Positions 1 to 8,162 of a DNA stretch of 64,000 bases are shown here, in pieces (the first letter of the stretch is position 1; the number at the start of each line of letters is the position of its first letter). Source of the DNA: Colimorpha sp045640985 (GTDB lineage: Bacteria > Bacteroidota > Bacteroidia > Bacteroidales > P3). The stretch is from NCBI GenBank assembly GCA_045640985.1, contig JAZUFZ010000017.1:1-64000 (forward strand), in the 5' to 3' direction. Made by a program: the position numbers and the translations under genes. The notes beneath the pieces are model-generated. The model was not told where the DNA came from. It saw nothing but the letters and a program-made list of their open reading frames with translations, and ran no database searches.

Positions 1-110
1 CTTCTATCTTCTTTTTATCTCCAGTTTATCTTTTTTCTATCTCTTATTCTAAGGAAAGGAGATAAAAAGAAGTTAATATGGAGATAAAAAGAAGATAGAA
101 GGGAGTTACC
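1..110. repeat. 119-bp inverted-terminus element, copy 1 (cut by window edge)
   Basis: This is the right 110 bp of a 119-bp element; the first 9 bp lie outside the window. It ends in GGGAGTTACC. Its two ends are 32-bp inverted repeats (compare the full copy at 48047-48165) around a 55-bp AT-rich core. The core (24-78) is exactly the reverse complement of the core of the 48047 copy. The sequence just outside the right end (114-132, TACAAATGACTGTATTACA) is shared with that copy in the same orientation. The element lies just past the 3' end of a minus-strand gene and could also act as a transcript-end hairpin. No open reading frame fits inside it. Confidence 0.9.
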
Positions 111-169
111 CCATACAAATGACTGTATTACATACTAAAAAAGTTGATTCATCCAACAGGTTGAACCTA

Positions 170-1228
170 TTACATTTTATTTGAAATACTTTTCGGTTTC
201 TGAAGATGCGAAACCAGACTTGAGGCTATCAAGGATGCCTGAGAGTCACTATATACAAGGCTATGCTTCCATCTATTGGCATTATAACGGCGAACCTTCC
301 ATATCATCCGCTTAAGGCTTGCTACGCCAGGATCCGGCGTTTCGTATTCTCCATTAATGATGTCATTCAAGACCCTTTTCTGGAGTTCCCTGCTTTCGCA
401 TCGTGGCAAGGACGGAATTGCCTGCATTTGGAGTTCATCTTCTACAATACCTTGCAATATGCCAATGAACCGATGACAGTTAAACTGTTCCAGAATTTCC
501 CATACTTTCTTCCAATCCACATCTTCACGATGAATTTTCTGGAACATTGTCCAATCGCACAAAGCTCTGACTGTGATGCGACTTGAAACAAAATGTTCTG
601 CCGTATGCCGTGCCAGAAAAAGAGCCTGGAACATCGGCGATTCAGGATCCAAAGCCTTCAGAATCTTCTCGTATTCTTTGTTGGACTTCGGTGTGTGCGT
701 ATTTACAAAATCGTAATGATTCTCTACCGTGACACCTTTATAGACATACTTGCTATGATGGTGAGCATCGTTACTGACACTAATTCCCAGATTTCTTTCC
801 ACCAAAGCATCACTTTCCTTCTGAAGTCCAGACTGATAAATATCAATATCGCCCAAAGACCGATACTCAGGATGAGGATAGCAGCTACTCAATGTAGTTC
901 CTTTCAAAACATGCGTGGGAATATCATGTTTCCCGAAATATGCGATCAAATCATTCTGAACCTCACACTTACGGAAATATGCAGCAACCGACTTTTCCTG
1001 TTCCACTGCCCACCTGAGCCATATCTTACGGGGAGGGCGCAACTCTTCAGGAAGTTTTGATATGCCATCGAACAACAAAGCTGTAATATTGTTTTTCTGC
1101 GCAATATAAAACATGCACTTCCAAGCCTCTTCGTCCATTGAATCAAATTCCAAATCATCCTTCAAGCCTAATGCCAACTGCAATAGCGTAAATAATTGAG
1201 GATAATATTTCGATTCAAGTTTCTGCAT
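170..1228 (-). CDS. Nucleotidyltransferase-like protein (NTP_transf_5-type)
   Basis: A 352-residue protein with no signal peptide. Around residues 105-132 it has LKG..L..CYP.P.YRS.GDIDIY, which matches the pattern of the uncharacterised nucleotidyltransferase family NTP_transf_5: an LKG motif, then a GDIDI motif whose aspartates would bind metal. Later His and Trp-rich segments (HTAEHF, CDWTMF) also fit that family. Members are often found in capsule and exopolysaccharide loci. Here it is third in a minus-strand unit behind an UpxY-like antiterminator and an initiating sugar transferase, 111 bp after the latter. A polysaccharide-related role is inferred from that position. The substrate is unknown, and no activity should be assumed from the fold alone. 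Confidence 0.75.
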   Translation of the reverse strand: MQKLESKYYPQLFTLLQLALGLKDDLEFDSMDEEAWKCMFYIAQKNNITALLFDGISKLPEELRPPRKIWLRWAVEQEKSVAAYFRKCEVQNDLIAYFGKHDIPTHVLKGTTLSSCYPHPEYRSLGDIDIYQSGLQKESDALVERNLGISVSNDAHHHSKYVYKGVTVENHYDFVNTHTPKSNKEYEKILKALDPESPMFQALFLARHTAEHFVSSRITVRALCDWTMFQKIHREDVDWKKVWEILEQFNCHRFIGILQGIVEDELQMQAIPSLPRCESRELQKRVLNDIINGEYETPDPGVASLKRMIWKVRRYNANRWKHSLVYSDSQASLIASSLVSHLQKPKSISNKM

Positions 1229-1339
1229 CAGACCGTACCCTTGAATAATCTCAGAACTCTAAATACCACAATTACAAATCCGAAAGCGCTATCATAAATA
1301 CGCTACTACAAACATGGGAGCATATTTTCAGTCAAAAAA

Positions 1340-2515
1340 CTACTGACTCTTTTTTCTTCGGAAAATGATGTTGAAAATAATCCCAAAGAAGTATCTGATA
1401 TCAGTCCACAAAGGATGCTTCAAATAAGATTCCGTATATCGGCGCTCAGAATCCTGAATTTCCTCCAATGTTTCCGGCGTTTTCTTCTCGAAATAATACG
1501 GCGGAAGCAGACCTGGCTTGGCTTTCACTCTCAGTTGCTGCATTTCTGGAGTATAAAGATTGAAATAATGGGTCGATAGTGGCCTTACCCCCACCAGTTT
1601 CAAATCGCCCTTCAATATATTCCAGATCATAGGAAGTTCATCAATCCAAAACATGCGCATAAACCGTCCATAATGGCTCACACGATAGTCATCAGCGAAT
1701 TTACCACCAGAAGTAAGATCTTGATAATCGTAAATATAGGATTGGATATACTCGCTGTATGAATACATCGTACGGAATTTATACACGTCTATCAGTTTCC
1801 CATTCTTCCCCACTCTGCGCAAACGGATAATAGGCGCACCACTAACCGATTCATCATAAATGGGTTTTGCAACTTTCCGAGCTATTACAAAGAATTCTCC
1901 ATGCCGGAACTCTTCGTCCAGAATCTCAAAACCAGCCCTACAGATTCTTCCAAGCACTTCCACCCTATGAAATGTGCGGTTTCTTCCCTTGGTTAAATTA
2001 AAATAGAGACTCTTTGTCAGCCACAGTTTCGGACAAACCCGATGCCACAGATAATGGAATGCCCAAACAATATGATTAATACCCCAAGGGTAGTTCTGCA
2101 AGATCAACTGGCGTTTTAATGCTGACGTTCTACTATGGCAAAACAGATATCCTCCCGCTTCCATCGCATCATTCGTCATATTGAGCACACTATTCACTCG
2201 GAATATCGTGTTTAACGGACGTTTGAGCATTACCATCTTCAATCCGCTGTAATGACGGATAAAAGCCTCAAAACGCTGTTCATTCCCAATTGCAAGATCC
2301 ACCAGCAATGTTTCTGCGCTGAAAGTTGCCTTATTCTCCTCGAACCAGAGCAGAGCCTCATTCAACGACAGATTCTTTATCGCGGCATAAGCTCTGCGTG
2401 CATCAGGCACACTGATTTTATCTACATCGAGTTTGGCGCCTTTCTCACTGCCTCGTTCGGTGTAATGCTCTGGTATTCCCGGCTCGTACTGTAAAGGGAA
2501 CAATGGAGTTTTCAA
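1340..2515 (-). CDS. Initiating sugar-phosphate transferase (bacterial sugar transferase family)
   Basis: A 391-residue protein whose C-terminal half (about residues 225-390) is a bacterial sugar transferase domain: KFRTM, then DELPMIWNILKGDLKLVGVRP, then a KPG motif. Such enzymes move a sugar-1-phosphate from a UDP-sugar onto undecaprenyl phosphate at the inner membrane, the first step of capsule or exopolysaccharide units. The N-terminal half lacks the several membrane helices of WbaP-type enzymes. It has one hydrophobic stretch near residue 145 and an EVLGRICRAGFEI segment seen in Bacteroidota relatives. The start is TTG, overlapping the stop of the upstream antiterminator gene as TTGA, so the two are probably translationally coupled. 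No ATG lies near enough to replace it. The sugar specificity cannot be read from sequence. Confidence 0.88.
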   Translation of the reverse strand: MKTPLFPLQYEPGIPEHYTERGSEKGAKLDVDKISVPDARRAYAAIKNLSLNEALLWFEENKATFSAETLLVDLAIGNEQRFEAFIRHYSGLKMVMLKRPLNTIFRVNSVLNMTNDAMEAGGYLFCHSRTSALKRQLILQNYPWGINHIVWAFHYLWHRVCPKLWLTKSLYFNLTKGRNRTFHRVEVLGRICRAGFEILDEEFRHGEFFVIARKVAKPIYDESVSGAPIIRLRRVGKNGKLIDVYKFRTMYSYSEYIQSYIYDYQDLTSGGKFADDYRVSHYGRFMRMFWIDELPMIWNILKGDLKLVGVRPLSTHYFNLYTPEMQQLRVKAKPGLLPPYYFEKKTPETLEEIQDSERRYTESYLKHPLWTDIRYFFGIIFNIIFRRKKSQ

Positions 2516-3000
2516 GACTCAATCTTTTCTAAGAAACTGGGGTGTATATATGTCGTTGCCACAGCGACAACACCTCTCACAGTTACAATTAAACGTCTGT
2601 CTTTCTTTATACGTTTTATATGACCTTCCGCACCTTTGAAAGGTCCTTCTATCACCCGCACTCTATCGCCTTGATGATATTCTGGTTTATCATCCCCTAA
2701 ATATAACAAACCTTGCTGCCCTACTGATGTTACAAAGATAAATATCTCCATTTCATCCTCTGGAATGGGCAATGGCTGCTTTGAGATATAATCACTATAA
2801 ACCCATAACTTGGAATAGCATTCCGCTCTGAGTTGTTTTGTAAATAATTCCGTTGAATAAAAGAATAGCAATGATGGTATAACATCCTTTGGAAGATAGT
2901 ATTTCACTTGTTTCTCATCAAGCAATTTTTGTATCGGCGACACCTTATTAAAGAATACTTTTGCCGCATACCAAGAACACTTTTCTTCGTTATTTTGCAT
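2512..3000 (-). CDS. UpxY-type NusG-family transcription antiterminator
   Basis: A 162-residue NusG paralogue. An N-terminal NGN-like domain begins WYAAKVFFNK, and a C-terminal KOW domain begins near residue 108 (YHQGDRVRVIEGPFKGAEG). In Bacteroides, UpxY proteins load on RNA polymerase in the leader of their own capsule operon and prevent early termination. This gene is first in a polysaccharide unit and has a leader of about 160 nt with two small hairpins, which fits that role. The housekeeping nusG is separate at 14442-14987. The usual UpxZ partner is not next to it: the following gene is the sugar transferase, overlapping by 4 nt. Confidence 0.88.
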   Translation of the reverse strand: MQNNEEKCSWYAAKVFFNKVSPIQKLLDEKQVKYYLPKDVIPSLLFFYSTELFTKQLRAECYSKLWVYSDYISKQPLPIPEDEMEIFIFVTSVGQQGLLYLGDDKPEYHQGDRVRVIEGPFKGAEGHIKRIKKDRRLIVTVRGVVAVATTYIHPSFLEKIES

Positions 3001-3162
3001 CTAACTATTCTTCTTTCTTAGTCAAACTTTATGGCATTACCTTATCTCCCCCGCAATGAAAACCGTGGTTAATCTAAGGTGTGTCAGTATTTTACATCCA
3101 ACTCGCAAGCACTCCTATCCAAGAGTGTAGATTGCTACCCCGAGGAATTTTACTTCCTAATA
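3001..3162 (-). promoter_or_regulatory. Structured 5' leader of the upxY-like operon
   Basis: About 160 nt lie between the predicted transcription start and the antiterminator ATG. Two short stem-loops can be read: CACTC/GAGTG with an 8-nt loop at 3110-3127, and AGGAA/TTCCT with a 6-nt loop at 3144-3159. Leaders of UpxY operons are known to be the site where the antiterminator acts, so these are candidate pause or loading sites. The role is inference; the hairpins are seen directly. Confidence 0.5.
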
Positions 3163-3169
3163 GTTGATG

Positions 3170-3201
3170 CAAAAATACAAAAAATAAACAAATCTACCAA
3201 A
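3170..3201 (-). promoter_or_regulatory. Promoter of the polysaccharide unit
   Basis: Reading the minus strand, TTTG (3198-3201) is followed by a 20-bp spacer and TATTTTTG (3170-3177). This fits the Bacteroidota housekeeping promoter form TTTG-N19/21-TAnnTTTG. It faces the UpxY-like gene. Confidence 0.7.
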
Positions 3202-3246
3202 TTTTTTTATTCACACACCTACGTTAATAAGAATATTGCGCAATGA

Positions 3247-3561
3247 TCAAGCCTTCCCTTTTGCATCAATATCCTTCTGCGAACGCATCATTTCGGCAGG
3301 GAAAGGATCTACTATCTGACCGAATTTGTCTTCATATTTTCGTATATTATCAATCAAAGCCTGCAACAATTTCTTAGCATGGACAGGAGCCATGATGATC
3401 CGTTCTCTGACAATTGCATCCCCCTCTTTTCCACCAGGCAACATCTGGGCAAAATCCAATGTAATTTCAGTTGGAGTATGGCTTATGATTGCTAAATTAC
3501 TATAAGTTCCTTTTGCCACATCCGTAGGGATATCTATCTTCAATTTAGGAAAATCTTCCAT
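3247..3561 (-). CDS. DUF3467 family protein
   Basis: A 104-residue protein matching DUF3467 (AKGTYSNLAIISHTPTEITLDF, then HAKKLLQALIDNI), a small conserved Bacteroidota family usually encoded right after rpoC; its function is unknown. The open frame reaches an upstream ATG at 3594. That codon, however, sits inside the loop and stem of a rho-independent terminator following rpoC (3574-3614), so the second in-frame ATG at 3561 is the more likely start. Some read-through of the terminator would supply its transcript. No separate promoter is obvious. Confidence 0.8.
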   Translation of the reverse strand: MEDFPKLKIDIPTDVAKGTYSNLAIISHTPTEITLDFAQMLPGGKEGDAIVRERIIMAPVHAKKLLQALIDNIRKYEDKFGQIVDPFPAEMMRSQKDIDAKGKA

Positions 3562-3573
3562 AACATTTTTATT

Positions 3574-3614
3574 AAAAAAGATAGAGACGTCCATTCTTAT
3601 GTACGCCTCTATCT
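3574..3614 (-). terminator. Rho-independent terminator after rpoC
   Basis: AGATAGAG (3579-3586) pairs with CTCTATCT (3607-3614), with three more pairs after one mismatch. On the minus strand the stem is followed by TTTTTT. It sits between the rpoC stop and the DUF3467 gene and probably reduces downstream transcription. Confidence 0.75.
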
Positions 3615-3629
3615 GTGTGAATTTAGATT

Positions 3630-6600
3630 TTAACGATTATTTCTTTGTGCAGCCTCAACTTCAGCCTTGTTGCCTACATTAAGGTCTTGGAATTCGCGTA
3701 AACCGGTACCAGCCGGGATCTTGTGACCTACGATAACGTTTTCTTTCATGCCTTCCAAGAAGTCTTGTTTTGCATTGATTGCTGCTTCCGTCAATACTTT
3801 CGTGGTTTCCTGGAAAGAAGCTGCTGAAATAAACGACTTAGTCTGCAAAGAAGCACGGGTAATACCTTGCAAGATTTGTTTTGCAGTTGCAGGCTTTGCA
3901 TCCCGAGCTGTTATCAACTTCTGATCCTTGCGTCGCAACATAGAATTCTCGTCACGTAATTTGCGGGCGGTGATAATCTGACCATTTTCCACATTCTCGG
4001 AATCGCCTTTATCTTCAACAACCTTCATTCCGAAGATGTCGTCGTTAGTTTCATGGAAATCGATCTTATTAATCAACTCACCTTCAAGGAAACGAGTATC
4101 ACCTGGATCTTCAATTTCAACTTTACGCATCATCTGACGTACAATCACTTCAAAGTGTTTATCATTGATCTTCACACCCTGAAGACGATATACTTCCTGA
4201 ACCTCGTTTACAATATACTCTTGAACCTTCATTGGGCCTTTAATAGCCAAAATATCAGCAGGAGTAATTGCGCCTTCAGACAATGGAGTACCAGCCTTTA
4301 CATAATCGTTATCCTGTGCCAGAATCTGCTTGCTTGTTGAAATCAGATAACTGCGGGTTTCGCCAGTCTTTGATGTAATCGTAATTTCACGATTATTACG
4401 TTTTAACTTCTTAGCGATACTTACAATACCATCAATTTCAGCAACAACTGCGGGATCACTTGGATTACGAGCCTCGAACAACTCTGTTACACGTGGAAGA
4501 CCGCCCGTAATATCGCCAGCCTTGCCGAATGAACGAGGTATTTTTACCATTACATCACCAGCTTTCAACTGTTGACCTTGTTCAACACCAATATGAGCAC
4601 CTACAGGTAAGTCATACACTTTCAAAATATTGCCTTCATCATCAACAATATTCAACGTTGGATTCTTTGTACGCTGACGAGATTCAATAACAACTTTATC
4701 CTGTAAGCCTGTCTGCGAATCAGATTCTACACGGAATGTGATATTTTCTATTACATTCTCGAAAGAAACCTTACCTGCGACATCTGAAATAATTACAGCA
4801 TTGTATGGGTCCCATTCAGCAATCACATCGCCTTTAGCTAAGATCTCACCTGAGACTTTGTATAACTTAGCGCCATAAGGTAATAATGATGAGAATAAGG
4901 TAATGCCTGTATTAGTATCAACAATACGCATTTCAGCAGAACGGCCCATCACAATATGATAACTGTTACCTTCACTATCAGTATAAGGAACCTCACGAAG
5001 TTCATCAATTTCCAGACGACCTTCATATTTTGCCTGAACACTTGACGTTGTACCGATGTTGCCACCAGCCACACCACCAACGTGGAATGTACGAAGTGTC
5101 AGCTGTGTACCAGGTTCACCGATAGCCTGAGCAGCAATCACACCTACAGCCTCACCCTTCTGAACCATCTTGCCAGTTGCCAGGTTACGGCCATAACATT
5201 TAGCACAAACACCATGTTTACTTTCGCAGGTAAGTACCGAACGGATTTCAACTTCTTCAATTGGTGACTCCTCGATTTTCTTGCAGATTTCTTCTGTTAA
5301 CTCTTCACCTGCACGTGCAATCAATTCATTAGTCTGAGGATGATAAATATCATGTACAGAGGTGCGGCCTAATATCTTTTCGCTGAGTGATTGAACAATA
5401 TCTTCACCTTTTTTCAAAGCAGTAGTCGGCAAACCACGGAGCGTACCACAATCTTCTTCAGTAATAATCACATCGTGAGCAACATCCACCAAACGACGAG
5501 TCAGATAACCAGCATCAGCAGTTTTCAAAGCGGTATCAGCCAAACCCTTACGAGCACCGTGAGTAGAAATAAAGTACTCAAGCACAGACAGACCTTCTTT
5601 GAAGTTGGAGATAATTGGGTTTTCGATAATTTCGTTACCGGCAGCACCAGCCTTTTGAGGTTTTGCCATCAAACCACGCATACCTGACAACTGACGAATC
5701 TGTTCCTTACTACCACGGGCGCCCGAATCATACATCATATAGATTGGATTAAATCCCTGGTTGTCGGACTTCAATCGTTTCATTAAAGTCTCGGTCAACT
5801 GATTATTGGTATTAGTCCAAATATCAATAACGTGATTATATCGTTCATTGTTGGTGATAAGACCCATTGCATATTGAGCCATCACTTCTTCAACTTCGTC
5901 ATTTGCTTTGGCAATCATTTCCTCCTTTTCAGTAGGAATAATCACATCACCAAGGTTAAATGACAATCCACCACGGAATGCCATTCTATACCCCATATTC
6001 TTAATATCATCAAGGAATGCTGCAGTAGTAGCGTTACCGCATACAGTGAACAAGTCACCAATAATGTCACGCAAACTCTTCTTGCCCATTACCTGATTGA
6101 TATAGCCATATTCTGATGGTACCACCTGGTTAAAGATTACACGGCCAACAGTTGTACGCAAACGGTCAGTCTTAATGAAATGACCCTTTTCGTCAACAAT
6201 AGGATAACCATCTTCACCTCTCAGGACCTCAAATTCTGTACGGCTACGCTCTGCAATTTCAGCAGGAGTTTCGCAATCCCGGTCGGTCAGGACATTTCCA
6301 TTCTTATCCTTGATAACCTCCATAAAGGTCTTGTCAGTCTTCACAAAATCAAATTCGTCTTTGCCATGTGAAGACAACAATTTCACACTGATACATGCAT
6401 TTAGAGAAACGCGTTTTTCATTATGTGCAATTATAACCTCTTCTGGGGAATAGAAACGGAATCCTTCACCAAGCACAGGCTTTTCTGGTTCAGTTCTACG
6501 AGGTTTGGTCATATAATACAGACCAAGCACCATATCCTGTGAAGGCACGGTAATAGGTGCACCATTTGCAGGATTCAAAATATTGTGAGATGACAGCATC

Positions 6601-8111
6601 AGCAGTTGGGCTTCAAGAACTGCTGCATTTCCAAGAGGAACGTGAACAGCCATCTGGTCACCATCGAAGTCGGCATTGAATCCAGTACATACCAAAGGAT
6701 GCAAACGGATAGCTTTACCTTCAACCAGTTTAGGCTGGAATGCCTGAATACCCAAACGGTGCAAGGTAGGAGCACGGTTCAACATAATTGGATGACCTTT
6801 CAAAATATTCTCAAGGATTTCCCATACAACTGGATCCTTACGATCCACAATACGCTTTGCGGATTTAACAGTCTTAACCAGACCGCGTTCAAGCATCTTA
6901 CGAATGATAAATGGCTTGAACAATTCACTTGCCATGTCCTTAGGAAGACCGCACTCATGCATCTTCAGTTCTGGGCCTACTACAATTACAGAACGTCCGG
7001 AATAATCCACACGTTTACCTAACAGATTCTGACGGAAACGACCTTGTTTACCCTTCAGACTGTCAGATAAAGATTTCAGTGAACGGTTAGAATCTGATTT
7101 TACACTGCTGACCTTACGTGAATTATCGAACAATGAATCCACAGCCTCTTGAAGCATACGCTTTTCATTACGCATAATAACCTCAGGAGCCTTGATTTCA
7201 AGAAGTCGTTTCAGACGATTATTGCGGATAATCACACGACGATAAAGTTCATTGATGTCAGACGTTGCAAAACGTCCACCATCCAGAGGAACCAATGGAC
7301 GAAGATCTGGTGGAATTACAGGCAGGATATTCATTATCATCCATTCTGGACGGTTTTCCATACCACGTTCCGCCATTTTCTTTTGAGACTCACGGAATGA
7401 CTCCACGATATTCAAGCGCTTCAGAGCTTCCTGTTTACGTTGGTTGGAAGTTTCCTTACTTGCTCTGTCTCGCAGATCATAGGAAAGTTTATCCAGATCC
7501 AACTCACATAATAAGGTATAAAGAGCTTCAGCACCCATACCGACAATGAATTTATTCTGATCATCATCTGGAAGCTGATCATTACCCTCTGGCAATGATT
7601 CTTTAACCATATTGAGTTCTTCCTCTGTCAGAAGATCTAATCTACGAACAGGTTGTTCGTTCAGAGTAGCCTTACCTGGCTGAAGCACAATATATTTCTC
7701 ATAATAGATAACCTGATCAAGTTTCTTGCTGGGAATATCCAACAAAGTACCAATTTTGTTCGGAAGTGAACGGAAGAACCAGATATGTGCAACTGGCACA
7801 ACCAATTCAATATGTCCCATACGCTCACGACGAACCTTCTTTTCGGTTACTTCCACACCACAACGGTCGCAAATAATGCCTTTGTAACGAATACGTTTAT
7901 ACTTACCGCAATGGCACTCCCAATCGCGCGTAGGTCCGAATATTCTTTCGCAGAATAAACCATCTCGTTCAGGTTTATATGTACGATAATTGATGGTTTC
8001 GGGCTTAGTTACCTCGCCATAAGAACGCCTTTTGATTGACTCCGGGGAAGCCAGGCTGATGGTTATCGAGTTAAAATCGTTTTTTATCTGTGATTCGTTT
8101 TTAAATGCCAT
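3630..8111 (-). CDS. rpoC: DNA-directed RNA polymerase subunit beta'
   Basis: The 1493-residue largest subunit of RNA polymerase. The first zinc site is seen as Cys66, Cys68, Cys81 and Cys84 (CHCGKY...ICDRCG). The catalytic magnesium loop NADFDGD is at residues 479-485. The second zinc site appears later (CESKHGVCAKCYGRN). With beta it forms the catalytic cleft. It lies 51 bp after rpoB and ends the rpl-rpoBC transcription unit, followed by a terminator. The start follows the usual Bacteroidota N-terminus (MAFKNES). No frameshift or missing catalytic residue is seen. Confidence 0.99.
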   Translation of the reverse strand: MAFKNESQIKNDFNSITISLASPESIKRRSYGEVTKPETINYRTYKPERDGLFCERIFGPTRDWECHCGKYKRIRYKGIICDRCGVEVTEKKVRRERMGHIELVVPVAHIWFFRSLPNKIGTLLDIPSKKLDQVIYYEKYIVLQPGKATLNEQPVRRLDLLTEEELNMVKESLPEGNDQLPDDDQNKFIVGMGAEALYTLLCELDLDKLSYDLRDRASKETSNQRKQEALKRLNIVESFRESQKKMAERGMENRPEWMIMNILPVIPPDLRPLVPLDGGRFATSDINELYRRVIIRNNRLKRLLEIKAPEVIMRNEKRMLQEAVDSLFDNSRKVSSVKSDSNRSLKSLSDSLKGKQGRFRQNLLGKRVDYSGRSVIVVGPELKMHECGLPKDMASELFKPFIIRKMLERGLVKTVKSAKRIVDRKDPVVWEILENILKGHPIMLNRAPTLHRLGIQAFQPKLVEGKAIRLHPLVCTGFNADFDGDQMAVHVPLGNAAVLEAQLLMLSSHNILNPANGAPITVPSQDMVLGLYYMTKPRRTEPEKPVLGEGFRFYSPEEVIIAHNEKRVSLNACISVKLLSSHGKDEFDFVKTDKTFMEVIKDKNGNVLTDRDCETPAEIAERSRTEFEVLRGEDGYPIVDEKGHFIKTDRLRTTVGRVIFNQVVPSEYGYINQVMGKKSLRDIIGDLFTVCGNATTAAFLDDIKNMGYRMAFRGGLSFNLGDVIIPTEKEEMIAKANDEVEEVMAQYAMGLITNNERYNHVIDIWTNTNNQLTETLMKRLKSDNQGFNPIYMMYDSGARGSKEQIRQLSGMRGLMAKPQKAGAAGNEIIENPIISNFKEGLSVLEYFISTHGARKGLADTALKTADAGYLTRRLVDVAHDVIITEEDCGTLRGLPTTALKKGEDIVQSLSEKILGRTSVHDIYHPQTNELIARAGEELTEEICKKIEESPIEEVEIRSVLTCESKHGVCAKCYGRNLATGKMVQKGEAVGVIAAQAIGEPGTQLTLRTFHVGGVAGGNIGTTSSVQAKYEGRLEIDELREVPYTDSEGNSYHIVMGRSAEMRIVDTNTGITLFSSLLPYGAKLYKVSGEILAKGDVIAEWDPYNAVIISDVAGKVSFENVIENITFRVESDSQTGLQDKVVIESRQRTKNPTLNIVDDEGNILKVYDLPVGAHIGVEQGQQLKAGDVMVKIPRSFGKAGDITGGLPRVTELFEARNPSDPAVVAEIDGIVSIAKKLKRNNREITITSKTGETRSYLISTSKQILAQDNDYVKAGTPLSEGAITPADILAIKGPMKVQEYIVNEVQEVYRLQGVKINDKHFEVIVRQMMRKVEIEDPGDTRFLEGELINKIDFHETNDDIFGMKVVEDKGDSENVENGQIITARKLRDENSMLRRKDQKLITARDAKPATAKQILQGITRASLQTKSFISAASFQETTKVLTEAAINAKQDFLEGMKENVIVGHKIPAGTGLREFQDLNVGNKAEVEAAQRNNR

Positions 8112-8162
8112 GTTCTTGCAAATTGAAAATTGAAAACTACATTTTAACTTTTTCGCTTTTCA

